A stretch of DNA of 64,000 nt, taken from Paraburkholderia sp. ZP32-5. GTDB lineage: Bacteria > Pseudomonadota > Gammaproteobacteria > Burkholderiales > Burkholderiaceae. The notes beneath the pieces were generated by a model, which saw only the letters and a program-made list of their open reading frames with translations, was not told the DNA's origin and did no database searches. How positions within the stretch are numbered: the stretch's first letter is position 1; each line of letters opens with the position of its first letter. This document shows, in pieces, positions 20,300 to 31,452 of this stretch. A program made the translations under genes and the position numbers. The stretch lies in assembly GCF_021390495.1 (NCBI RefSeq), contig NZ_JAJEJP010000001.1, forward strand, positions 1 through 64,000, in the 5' to 3' direction.

Positions 20300-20557
20300 T
20301 CACTGATAGCGGCAAACTCGTATCTTCCTAGTGCGTCGAAGCCACACTGGCAACTGATCGTGGATGGCGAACTTGAGGCTCGAGCGCATGAATTTGTGAA
20401 TGCCTTCTTTGAGGTCGTAGCGATTGTCATTAAGAGCGAATAGATTGGTACGAGCCCGAAGTTGTTCCGCTTGTGTCACAGCGCTTGCGTAGTCGCCATG
20501 GAGTTCGTTTTGAAATTTCTCTATCCAGTAAGGGTGCGACGACCCGAGCAGAATCTG
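20300..20557 (-). pseudogene. Unrecognised gene remnant
   Basis: The minus strand holds an open frame without a start, with protein-like composition (for example WIEKFQNELHGDYASAV, LFALNDNRYDLKEGIHKF) ending at a TGA. It looks like the C-terminal 85 residues of a lost protein. I do not recognise the family. Codon choice is less GC-biased than in the core genes. Confidence 0.3.
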
Positions 20558-21134
20558 AGGCTGGTCTCAAGCTGCTTGAGGGGATACACCGCTTGGACGA
20601 GTGGTCAGCGGCGCCGCGCGCCGCATGACGAGCGGCCATGGAATGGAATCCAGAATACCTCGCGCGACGTCAACCTACCGACCAATTATCTCGTTTCCTC
20701 GATCAGACGCGGACTGCGCAAAGATACTAATTCGTAGTTTGGGCGCCCCTTGAAAGCCCACGCATCGATTGGCTTTTCAGGGGGCTACTCCAGACGGGAC
20801 TTGGCAACCCGTCTCAGGAGCGTTACCGAGTTGTATGAGATCTTTTAAGAAAGTCCGTCGTCCAGATGTCGCAGAGTCCGGAGTTTGACGGCACGTTGAG
20901 CATATGTATACGTGAAGTTCCCTAATGGGTTATTTTCTACTGTCGTAAAAGATTTTCGGCTTATTGCACACCTCTTTGCCAGATTGTTCGATCCTCTTTC
21001 GCACAATTGGTCTCGTTACTCCCCAACCAAAAAGCCGGCATTGGGGGGCGTTATTTCAGGGGGCGGGTCATTCTTGCGATAAAAGACCAGATAAACGCTG
21101 CAAAGTGGCCCTGAGTTTCAACGCCCAATTCGCG
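20558..21134. other. Gene-free island stretch
   Basis: I see no credible gene here. A hairpin GACGGG(ACTTGGCAA)CCCGTC lies at about 20,796-20,816 without a T-run. The long frame across 20964-21398 is antisense to symE and is rejected. Confidence 0.4.
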
Positions 21135-21443
21135 TTAATCGATCTTAGTACTGCTGCGCCGATTGATTTCCTCTGGCGTCATTTGCCTGCCAGCTATCGT
21201 GTAGTCGCGATCCGGCGCAATCGTGATTTGCCCCGACCTGTAATCGACGCTGAAGTAAACGCGCTGACCGGGAAGGAATCCCGCATGCTCAAGCAGCGCA
21301 TCGACAACCGGCATCCACGGAAATGCGACTCGTCGGCGCTGGTCTTCGGGGCTATCTGTCTCGCTGGCCCGCTTCAGTTCAACAGAAACACCCGTTAGTT
21401 GTTCTCCGCGCACGCGGCGCGGTTTAAGATTGGCCTTAGCCAT
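21135..21443 (-). CDS. symE: SymE-family toxin (type I addiction module)
   Basis: SymE proteins are small RNA-binding or nucleoid-binding toxins with an AbrB-like fold, normally held down by a cis-encoded antisense RNA. The 102-residue protein carries the family core: ALLEHAGFLPGQRVYFSVDY then SGQITIAPD. The start ATG 21443 is supported by AGGAG upstream. A SymR-like antisense RNA would be read from the opposite strand over the 5' end at about 21,400-21,470, but no promoter for it can be confirmed by eye. Confidence 0.8.
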   Translation of the reverse strand: MAKANLKPRRVRGEQLTGVSVELKRASETDSPEDQRRRVAFPWMPVVDALLEHAGFLPGQRVYFSVDYRSGQITIAPDRDYTIAGRQMTPEEINRRSSTKID

Positions 21444-22453
21444 AGTCAACTCCTAGTCTGAGTTGGTTGTGGTCAGCGGGTGGTGAGTGCGCCAACACTC
21501 ATCGCCCGCGCTTCGTTTACCTGTCGAACTCTCCTGTTATCTAAGTTCCTCACGCGACCTGCACGGCTGCTTTTGTTCAAGAACAACGCGTCCAATACCA
21601 ACAGTCATCCGATTCCAAAAATCAACGCAGCAAGCACTTCGTGCACACAAGCTGCTGTTGCTCTGGCATCTGCAGACACAGTCTGCAACTAATGCGTCCT
21701 CGTCTTACGAGACCTGCGTTCATCCAAGTCAAAGTCTCGCGCTTCAGGACCAACAACAAGCGTCGTCGCCGGTCAGCGAATTCCTTCGCGCGGACGCCGC
21801 GACGACAAGGTTTCATGGAGTTGAATTTGCGAAACGGCGAGACCAATAGCATCGGTTAGAACCGGTCCTATCACACCGCACACCTTGCCCAAAGCGGCCC
21901 ATCGTTCGCTTAACTGTGCCTCAAAAATCGACGTATCGAATCAATAGAATACCACCCTGGGTATCGCAAAAATGCCTATTTTCAAGGGTTAAAATTAAAG
22001 TTAATGACCAAAGGACGACCGCCCGCACTGTCCGAATTCACCATCCAACCATCGCGGTACCTACCCTTCGGCCGAATCCAACTTATCCACATCCTCCTCT
22101 GGACAACCCGTGTAAAACAGGACCAACTCACTGTGGGCGAAATCTTAATAAAGCCGGCCCGTATACCGACCGTCCCAAAATTCTCCCAGGCTCCGTTCCT
22201 CTATCCGCGAGTGCTCCCAAAGGTTATCGATTCGGCAGCCCATTGATCCGTAAACGAACTTCGAAGTTATCCACAGCGAACAGGCCGCCTTGTTAACTAT
22301 TACTACGTATACATATACAAAGAATATAAAAACCAGAACCAGCGTTAACTACCAGCGCAACGTATACGCACAAAGCACCAGCGCACCAGCAACAACGAAC
22401 GAACCAAAAGCCAAACCCAAAGCAACCAGGCAAACCAAGCACCGCCAACTGCG
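21444..22453. other. 1-kb gene-free region with origin-like right half
   Basis: No gene with a ribosome site and family resemblance is visible on either strand. The left half (21,444-21,860) is unremarkable. The right half becomes AT-rich and holds DnaA boxes, described separately. From about 22,330 to 22,450 the plus strand is A/C-rich and poor in G and T. Confidence 0.45.
22083..22340. promoter_or_regulatory. Candidate replication-origin region: DnaA boxes plus AT-rich segment
   Basis: Two perfect DnaA boxes TTATCCACA lie at 22083-22091 and 22267-22275, same orientation. A weaker opposite-strand match (TCTGGACAA) lies at about 22,099. Just after the second box comes an AT-rich run (about 22,290-22,332, with GTTAACTATTACTACGTATA) suited to strand opening. 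DnaA boxes next to an unwinding element are the hallmark of oriC or of a DnaA-controlled promoter. The site is 17 kb from gyrB, which is unusual unless an island was inserted between them. Confidence 0.45.
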
Positions 22454-23341
22454 TCACCCCAACGGCAACCAAATCTCCGTAACTAACTCCGCCGGCACCG
22501 TCTCCTTCGGGCTATTCAAATACTCCTCAACCACCGGCGCATCCGCCGCCTCCCGTCCAGACTGCACGAGCCACGTCCCATACAACCACTCATAAGCCGC
22601 CCGCATATCGCTATACGGCCCGACATGCCGCAACACCGCATACTCCCCACCGCGTACAGGCGTGAAAGAAACCCCATCGCGAGCGTTAACAGCAATAGCC
22701 GACCGCACCTCATCCATCACCCGCCCCGGCAACAACACCGCCGCCTTCGACCGCAAAGCCTCCTCTTCAACCACCCCCGGATCATCGAAATAAACCCCAA
22801 TCATCCGCATCTCACCAGCCAGCAGATTGTGTTTCCCAAGCCACCCGAACAACGCATCGAACGCCTTGCCGATCTGCATATAAGGCCCGACGTGATCGGC
22901 CGACACCACCTCCATCGGCTCCACGGAACGAATCGTCACTTCACGCATCATCGACATTTGATCGTCTCCTGAAAGCGCCGGCCGGAACCGGCTATGCGTG
23001 CCTTGTCGGCGATACAGCGCCGGCGGCACGCCGAACACCGCGCGAAACGTCCGCGAAAAAGACTGCAAACTGCTGTAGCCCGAGCGCTCGGCGATCTCGG
23101 CAATCGACATCGAACTATTCGCGAGATACCCCGCCGCGCGATGCAGCCGTAAACGCCGCACCGTCGTCGCGACCGTCTCGCCATACATCGCCTGATAAAT
23201 CCGGTGCCAGTGATACGGCGACAGACACGCAATCTCCGCCAGCCGTCCAATGTCGAGCGGTTCGTCCAGGTGATCGTAGATATGGTCGAGCACGCGAGCC
23301 AGCCGCGTTTCGTAGCGAGTCCGATGAGCCGATTCGTTCAT
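22454..23341 (-). CDS. AraC-family regulator with GyrI-like effector-binding domain
   Basis: Two-domain regulator of the Rob/SoxS-with-GyrI type. Residues about 10-110 form the double HTH (IGRLAEIACLSPYHWHRIYQ and the second helix around SIAEIAERSGYSSLQSFSR). Residues about 140-295 form a GyrI-like small-molecule-binding domain (VGPYMQIGKAFDALFGWLG). The start ATG 23341 (MNESAHRTRYETRL) is preferred because the upstream extension is not family-like; a start at 23383 is possible. The probable role is sensing of a toxic compound. Confidence 0.85.
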   Translation of the reverse strand: MNESAHRTRYETRLARVLDHIYDHLDEPLDIGRLAEIACLSPYHWHRIYQAMYGETVATTVRRLRLHRAAGYLANSSMSIAEIAERSGYSSLQSFSRTFRAVFGVPPALYRRQGTHSRFRPALSGDDQMSMMREVTIRSVEPMEVVSADHVGPYMQIGKAFDALFGWLGKHNLLAGEMRMIGVYFDDPGVVEEEALRSKAAVLLPGRVMDEVRSAIAVNARDGVSFTPVRGGEYAVLRHVGPYSDMRAAYEWLYGTWLVQSGREAADAPVVEEYLNSPKETVPAELVTEIWLPLG

Positions 23342-23837
23342 GACGGGACCGAGAAGGAAATTGCCGCGTAAGCATGCAAACAAAGTAGCACGCAGGAGCC
23401 GGACCGCCGTTTACCAATTTCTGCGAATCTGGCGATCCGGCTCACCATACGGCAAACAAACAAAACGAATTAAGCGCCCGCTGATCCAGCTACCCCGCTA
23501 AATCCTCACAACGCGAACGCGCCGACAGCACCGAACACACCAAACACGCCGAACCCAGCAAGCACGGCACCGACAACACCCCACATCGGTAAACCGCCAC
23601 CGCAATCAACCGCGCCCATCAACCACCAGCCAACAGCCAACAGCGAACAGCCAGCACCCGACATCAACCAACCAATAACCCGACAAAACCCCAAACCCGA
23701 CTCCCCATGACACCCCCGCCATTTGGCGCTATCGTGTGACCCACACCAATCGCAAAAGCAACCCCAGCAACCCAGGCAACAACCACCCCGCCGTTCCCAT
23801 TCCTCCCCGCCTCAAGCGAAGCAATGGAGCCGCACCC
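23342..23837. other. Intergenic region, low-complexity and C/A-rich on the plus strand
   Basis: Between about 23,500 and 23,830 the plus strand is dominated by C and A (repeated CCAAC, CACC, AACC words). A minus-strand frame at 23506-23694 would encode a glycine-rich 62-residue peptide with two hydrophobic stretches, but it is probably an artefact of the composition. The eutB ribosome site is at the right end. Confidence 0.4.
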
Positions 23838-25232
23838 ATGACCTACACCGAGTCGATCGGCAGCCGCACCTACCGCTTCGCCGATCTGAAAACCCTGCTG
23901 GCCAAAGCCAGTCCGCCGCGTTCCGGCGATCAGCTCGCGGGCCTCGCTGCAGCGAGCGAAGAGGAACGCGTTGCCGCGAAGATGGCGCTCGCCGAGGTCC
24001 CGCTGCGCACCTTCCTGAACGAAGTGCTGATCCCCTACGAGAGCGACGAAGTCACCCGCCTGATCATCGACGATCACTCCGCGCAGGCCTTCGCCGAAAT
24101 CGCGCATCTGACGGTCGGCGACTTCCGCAACTGGCTACTGAACAGCACGACCGATACGGCCGCACTAGAACGCATCAAAAACGGCCTCACGCCCGAAATG
24201 GTCGCCGCAGTCTCGAAGCTGATGCGCAACCAGGACCTGATCGCGGTCGCGCGTAAACGTCCGGTGATCACGCGCTTTCGCAACACGGTCGGTTTGCCGG
24301 GCCGCATGTCGGTGCGTCTGCAGCCGAATCATCCGACCGACGACGTCAAAGGCATCGCCGCGTCGATGCTCGACGGCCTGCTGTACGGCTGCGGCGACGC
24401 GATGATCGGCATCAATCCGGCCAGCGACAATCTCGCCGCGATCACGAAGCTGTTGCTGATGATCGACGAATTCCGCCAGCGCTATCAGGTGCCGACGCAA
24501 TCGTGCGTGCTCACGCACGTCACCAGCACGCTCGCCGCGATCGAAAAAGGCGCGCCGGTCGATCTGGTGTTTCAGTCGATCGCGGGCACCGAGAAAGCGA
24601 ACGCGAGCTTCGGCATTTCGCTCGCGCTGCTGAAGGAAGCGTACGACGCGGGGCGCTCGCTCAAACGCGGCACCGTCGGCGGCAATCTGATGTATTTCGA
24701 AACGGGGCAGGGCAGCGCGTTGTCGGCGGATGCGCATTTCGGCGTCGATCAGCAGACCTGCGAGGCGCGCGCCTATGCGGTCGCGCGCAAGTTCGAGCCG
24801 TTCCTGGTGAACACGGTGGTCGGTTTCATCGGCCCCGAGTATCTGTACGACGGCAAGCAGATCACCCGCGCGGGTCTCGAGGATCACTTCTGCGGCAAGC
24901 TGCTCGGCGTGCCGATGGGCTGCGACATCTGCTACACGAACCACGCGGAAGCCGATCAGGACGACATGGACAATCTGCTGACGCTGCTCGGCGTCGCGGG
25001 CATCAATTTCATCATGGGCGTGCCGGGCGCCGACGACGTGATGCTCAACTATCAAAGCACGTCGTTCCATGACGCGCTGTACGTGCGCGACGTGCTCGGC
25101 TTGCGCCGCGCGCCCGAGTTCGAGGAATGGCTGGAGTCGATGCAGATCATCGATGCACGCGGCGCGTTGCTCGGCGCATCCGCGCGGCAACCGCTGCTCG
25201 AAGGCGCGCGCGACTGGATGGGGATCGCATGA
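23838..25232 (+). CDS. eutB: Ethanolamine ammonia-lyase large subunit
   Basis: Catalytic subunit of the adenosylcobalamin-dependent enzyme that splits ethanolamine into acetaldehyde and ammonia. The start ATG 23838 gives 464 residues, the usual length, with GGAG 8-12 bases before it; the longer frame from 23736 is not family-like. Conserved segments include QPNHPTDDVKGIAASMLDGL and the C-terminal GVPMGCDICYTNHAEADQDD. It overlaps eutC by four bases (ATGA). No microcompartment genes are present, so this is the simple assimilatory type. Confidence 0.95.
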   Translation: MTYTESIGSRTYRFADLKTLLAKASPPRSGDQLAGLAAASEEERVAAKMALAEVPLRTFLNEVLIPYESDEVTRLIIDDHSAQAFAEIAHLTVGDFRNWLLNSTTDTAALERIKNGLTPEMVAAVSKLMRNQDLIAVARKRPVITRFRNTVGLPGRMSVRLQPNHPTDDVKGIAASMLDGLLYGCGDAMIGINPASDNLAAITKLLLMIDEFRQRYQVPTQSCVLTHVTSTLAAIEKGAPVDLVFQSIAGTEKANASFGISLALLKEAYDAGRSLKRGTVGGNLMYFETGQGSALSADAHFGVDQQTCEARAYAVARKFEPFLVNTVVGFIGPEYLYDGKQITRAGLEDHFCGKLLGVPMGCDICYTNHAEADQDDMDNLLTLLGVAGINFIMGVPGADDVMLNYQSTSFHDALYVRDVLGLRRAPEFEEWLESMQIIDARGALLGASARQPLLEGARDWMGIA

Positions 25233-26047
25233 ACGACTCGCTCGATAAAGATCCGTGGAACGCGCTGCGCCAGTTCACCCAGGCTCGTATTGCATTGGGA
25301 CGCGCGGGCAATAGTCTGCCGACCGCGCCGTTGCTCGCGTTCAATCTCGCGCATGCGCAGGCGCGCGACGCGGTGCATCATCCGCTCGATGCGCAGGCGC
25401 TGCACGACGCGTTACGTGCGCAAGGCATTGAATCGATCGACGTGCATAGCGCGGCGCCGGATCGCGAGCATTATTTGCGGCGGCCTGATATGGGGCGGCG
25501 GCTGTCGGATGAGAGCCGTCGAGCGCTCGCGCAAAGGCAAAAGCCCGCACGAGCTGTCGATGTGGTGTTCGTTATCGGTGATGGTCTGTCGGCGTTCGCT
25601 GCGTCGAAGCAGGCGGTTCCGCTGCTGCAGGCAGTGAGACCCAAACTCGAACTCGAGGATTGGAACATCGGCCCGGCGATAGTCGCACGTCAGGCGCGCG
25701 TCGCGCTTGGCGATGAAATCGGCGAGGTGCTGAACGCGAAAATCGTCGTGATGCTGATCGGCGAGCGGCCGGGTTTGAGCTCGCCGGATAGCCTCGGCAT
25801 CTACATCACGTACGCGCCGAAAACGGGTTGCAGCGACGCACAGCGCAACTGCATTTCGAACGTGCGCCCCGAAGGGCTCGACTATCCGTTGGCCGCGCAC
25901 AAGCTGCACTATCTGCTGACGCAGGCGCGCAAGCTTGGTTTGACTGGTGTCGGGTTGAAAGACGATAGCGAGGCGCTGTTGGAAAGCACATCGGCGCATC
26001 ATCCGTCGGTGAGCGACGACTCGGATTCCAGCGCGGCGCCGACCTGA
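25229..26047 (+). CDS. eutC: Ethanolamine ammonia-lyase small subunit
   Basis: Small subunit that completes the cobalamin-binding ammonia-lyase with EutB. The 272-residue protein shows the family segments LARQKPARAVDVVFVIGDGL-like (near residue 100), IGERPGLSSPDSLGIY and TYAPKTGCSDAQRNCISNVR. Translation is coupled to eutB. The last 25 residues are Ser/Ala-rich and variable. Confidence 0.95.
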   Translation: MNDSLDKDPWNALRQFTQARIALGRAGNSLPTAPLLAFNLAHAQARDAVHHPLDAQALHDALRAQGIESIDVHSAAPDREHYLRRPDMGRRLSDESRRALAQRQKPARAVDVVFVIGDGLSAFAASKQAVPLLQAVRPKLELEDWNIGPAIVARQARVALGDEIGEVLNAKIVVMLIGERPGLSSPDSLGIYITYAPKTGCSDAQRNCISNVRPEGLDYPLAAHKLHYLLTQARKLGLTGVGLKDDSEALLESTSAHHPSVSDDSDSSAAPT

Positions 26048-26065
26048 ATCGGCTCGCCGGCGCGT

Positions 26066-28738
<2,673 letters not shown>

Positions 28739-28773
28739 AGTGGCTTCCTCGTACGATTTGTGGTCTAGTAAAC

Positions 28774-28794
28774 ACCTTGAAGCCACTACAAGGT
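28774..28794. promoter_or_regulatory. MerR-type operator between metal ATPase and regulator
   Basis: A 21-bp dyad ACCTTG-9-CAAGGT lies between the divergent genes. On the minus strand a TTGACC -35-like box overlaps it, with an extended spacer of about 20 bp before a TTACTA-like -10 box. Over-long spacers containing the dyad are characteristic of MerR-activated promoters, so this is the likely metal-responsive promoter of the ATPase. Confidence 0.75.
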
Positions 28795-28818
28795 CAAGGC
28801 CAAGTGGAGGGAGGGTCC

Positions 28819-29250
28819 ATGAAAATCGGTGAATTGGCGAAAATCGCCCATTGCACGACCGAAACCATCCGTTTCTACGAAAAAGAGCGTCTGCTGCCCG
28901 AGGCGGAGCGCACCGAAGCCAATTACCGCAGTTACACGGCCAAGCACGTCGAGCGCCTGCGTTTCATCCGCAACTGTCGCGCGCTCGATATGACTCACGA
29001 CGAAATTCGCGCATTGCTGCGTCTGACCGACGCGCCGGAGAACGGCTGCGGCGCCATCAACGCGTTGATCGACGAGCACATCGCGCACGTCGACATGCGC
29101 ATCGAGGAGCTGCAACAGCTGAAAGCGCAACTGACCACGCTGCGCGATCAATGCCACGGCGAGCATCCGGTCGAGGACTGCGGAATCGTCCACGGCCTGA
29201 CCGATATGGATGTGGCGGTGCCGCGTCCGCGACATACGCATCTCGGCTGA
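28819..29250 (+). CDS. Cd(II)/Pb(II)-responsive MerR regulator, CadR/PbrR-like
   Basis: 143-residue MerR regulator: an N-terminal HTH (MKIGELAKIAHCTTETIRFY), a dimerisation helix, and cysteines at 77, 112 and 121 as in CadR/PbrR metal sites, followed by a His-containing tail. The ATG has GGAGGGAGG just upstream. Divergent to the metal ATPase, it would distort the promoter DNA to activate export when metal binds. Confidence 0.92.
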   Translation: MKIGELAKIAHCTTETIRFYEKERLLPEAERTEANYRSYTAKHVERLRFIRNCRALDMTHDEIRALLRLTDAPENGCGAINALIDEHIAHVDMRIEELQQLKAQLTTLRDQCHGEHPVEDCGIVHGLTDMDVAVPRPRHTHLG

Positions 29251-29423
29251 CGCGACGGCGGCCGGCGCGTCGCAAGCGGTTGGTGGTCAGGCGCCGCTAC
29301 TCGCAGCTAAAACGAAGCAGTCGCAGGTCGACGTGCAGCAAGCAACAATTACCCCTACATGGCAAGGCCGCGCGTGCGACCTTGCCACCCGATCATCGAA
29401 AGCATTCCAGTTGGAGAATCAAC

Positions 29424-29624
29424 GTGTTCACCTGTAGAAACCAGTCCTGCGGCTCGCAGTGGGAGCAATCCGACGTCGTCATCAAGAACGAAGGCCAGGG
29501 GCTGCTGTTCCGCTGCCCGCTGTGCGGCGCGCGCAACTATGTCGAGCGTTTCGAAGACGACGACGGCGCCGTGCTGTACGAACAACTGCCCGGCCGCCCC
29601 GAACAAGGCCCGATGGCTGAGTAA
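29424..29624 (+). CDS. Small zinc-ribbon protein
   Basis: 66 residues starting at GTG, with TTGGAG 8-13 bases upstream. Two cysteine pairs, FTCRNQSCG at the start and FRCPLCG at about residues 30-36, would hold a zinc ion. The remainder is acidic. Function unknown. It lies 48 bases before dbpA and may be co-transcribed with it. Confidence 0.65.
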   Translation: MFTCRNQSCGSQWEQSDVVIKNEGQGLLFRCPLCGARNYVERFEDDDGAVLYEQLPGRPEQGPMAE

Positions 29625-29672
29625 CCGAGCTTCCCGATCGAGCTCCCCGACCGCGTTTCCCAAGACAACCCC

Positions 29673-31088
29673 ATGAATAGTCCCTCCACCGGTCCGACCC
29701 CCGCTGGCGCCGCGTTCAGCACACTGCCGCTGCCGCCCGCCACGCTCGCGAACCTCACCCAACTCGGCTACGTCGAGATGACGCCGATCCAGGCCGCGAG
29801 CCTGCCGGTCGCGCTCGCCGGCCAGGATCTGATCGCTCAGGCGAAAACCGGCAGCGGCAAAACCGCGGCGTTTTCGCTGGCGCTGCTGGCGCGCCTCGAT
29901 TCGCGCAACTTCGACACCCAGGCGATGGTGCTGTGTCCGACGCGCGAACTCGCCGATCAGGTCACGCAGGAAATCCGCCGCCTCGCGCGCGCCGAAGAAA
30001 ACATCAAGGTGCTGACGTTATGCGGCGGCACGCCGATGCGTCCGCAGACGGCGAGCCTCGAACACGGCGCGCATATCGTGGTCGGCACGCCGGGCCGCAT
30101 CATGGATCACCTCGAACGCGGCACGCTCGTGTTGCGCTCGCTGAACACGCTGGTGCTCGACGAAGCGGACCGCATGCTCGACATGGGTTTCTTCGACGAC
30201 ATCGCGAAAGTCGCAAGGCAATGCCCGAAAGAGCGGCAAACGCTGTTGTTTTCCGCGACCTACCCCGAAGGCATCGCGAAGCTGAGCCAGCAATTCCTGC
30301 GCAACCCGAAGGAGATCAAGCTGGCCGAGCGGCACGACGACAGCAAGATCCGTCAGCGCTTCTATGAAGTGACCGAAGACGAGCGTCTGCATTCGGTCGG
30401 CTTGCTGTTGAACCACTACCGGCCGGTCAGCACGATCGCGTTCTGCAACACCAAGCAGCAGTGCCGCGATCTGCTCGACGTGCTGCGCGCGCAGGGCTTT
30501 CACGCGCTCGCGCTTCATGGCGAACTCGATCAGCGCGAGCGCGATCAGGTGCTGATCCAGTTCGCGAACCGCAGCTGCTCGGTGCTGGTCGCGACCGATG
30601 TTGCCGCGCGCGGTCTCGATATCGCGCAACTGGAAGCGGTGATCAACGTCGACGTGACGCCGGATCCGGAAGTCCACGTGCACCGCATCGGCCGCACCGG
30701 CCGCGCGGATCAGGACGGCTGGGCGCTGAGCCTCGCGAGCATGGACGAAATGGGCCGGGTCGGCGGGATCGAACAGGCGCAGAAACGCGACGTCGAATGG
30801 CACAAGCTTGCCGAACTGAAGTCGACGAGCGACGGGCCGCTGTTGCCGCCGATGGAAACGCTGCAAATCCTCGGCGGCCGTAAGGACAAGATCCGTCCCG
30901 GCGATGTGCTCGGCGCGCTGACTGGCGACGCCGGTTTCGAAGGCTCGCAGATCGGCAAGATCAACGTGACCGATATGTCGACCTATGTGGCGGTCGAGCG
31001 CAGCATCGCGCGCGAGGCGGTGCGCCGGCTCAGCGCGGGCAAGCTGAAGGGCCGCAAGGTCAAGGTGCGTTTGATGGACGATCTCTGA
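29673..31088 (+). CDS. dbpA: ATP-dependent RNA helicase DbpA
   Basis: DEAD-box helicase acting on 23S rRNA hairpin 92 during 50S subunit assembly. The 471-residue protein has the Q-motif region, motif I AQAKTGSGKT, PTRELA, VLDEADRMLD, SAT, and C-terminal HRIGRTGR. The last 75 residues (PGDVLGALTGDAG onward) are the RRM-like RNA-binding domain that distinguishes DbpA from other DEAD-box proteins. Confidence 0.93.
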   Translation: MNSPSTGPTPAGAAFSTLPLPPATLANLTQLGYVEMTPIQAASLPVALAGQDLIAQAKTGSGKTAAFSLALLARLDSRNFDTQAMVLCPTRELADQVTQEIRRLARAEENIKVLTLCGGTPMRPQTASLEHGAHIVVGTPGRIMDHLERGTLVLRSLNTLVLDEADRMLDMGFFDDIAKVARQCPKERQTLLFSATYPEGIAKLSQQFLRNPKEIKLAERHDDSKIRQRFYEVTEDERLHSVGLLLNHYRPVSTIAFCNTKQQCRDLLDVLRAQGFHALALHGELDQRERDQVLIQFANRSCSVLVATDVAARGLDIAQLEAVINVDVTPDPEVHVHRIGRTGRADQDGWALSLASMDEMGRVGGIEQAQKRDVEWHKLAELKSTSDGPLLPPMETLQILGGRKDKIRPGDVLGALTGDAGFEGSQIGKINVTDMSTYVAVERSIAREAVRRLSAGKLKGRKVKVRLMDDL

Positions 31089-31103
31089 CCGGTCCTAAGG
31101 ATC

Positions 31104-31270
31104 CTATGAGGACCCTAAGAGCCCATTTGAAAAATCACGGATGGGCGTTCTATGTAGCAAGAGGCTTCCCATAGCGACATGAATCCTTGCTTCGGACAGG
31201 TCGGTGCGTTGCTCGTAAGCGCGCACCAGGCGACGCCAGCAGACTATCCAGCCAAAGGTGCGCTCTACCA
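31104..31270 (-). pseudogene. IS5-family transposase C-terminal fragment
   Basis: The minus strand reads VERTFGWIVCWRRLVRAYEQ then a segment ending in IHVAMGSLLL. This is the conserved C-terminal block of IS5-family transposases with the catalytic Glu of the DDE triad in VERTFGW. Nothing upstream remains; the fragment joins directly onto an hsdM tail. Confidence 0.7.
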
Positions 31271-31452
31271 GCGTGGCCGAACTGGCGAACAACGACTTCA
31301 ACCTGAACATCCCACGCTACGTGGATACGTTCGAAGAGATAGAGGCCATCGATCTGAAAGCGATGCGGGAGGAGCGTCTGAAATTCAAGGCAGAGTTGGC
31401 CGTGCTGGAGGAAAAGATGGCGGGCTATCCGAAGGAACCTGGCTATGAGTGA
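31270..31452 (+). pseudogene. hsdM C-terminal fragment
   Basis: Encodes the C-terminal end of a type I methyltransferase: ANNDFNLNIPRYVDTFEEIE, then a charged helix to the stop. The conserved NDFNLNIPRYV block is diagnostic. The gene is cut at its 5' side by the IS5 fragment. Its end overlaps the rhuM start by eight bases, a typical operon arrangement, so this is the scar of a second type I system. Confidence 0.7.

Noticed and set aside
20964..21398. 144-codon plus-strand open frame
   Set aside because: Antisense to symE, whose protein is family-typical and has a good ribosome site.
23506..23694. 62-codon glycine-rich peptide with two hydrophobic stretches
   Set aside because: Arises from a C/A-rich low-complexity region, no ribosome site, ends just short of an unrelated promoter region.
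24165..25190. 341-codon minus-strand open frame
   Set aside because: Antisense of eutB.
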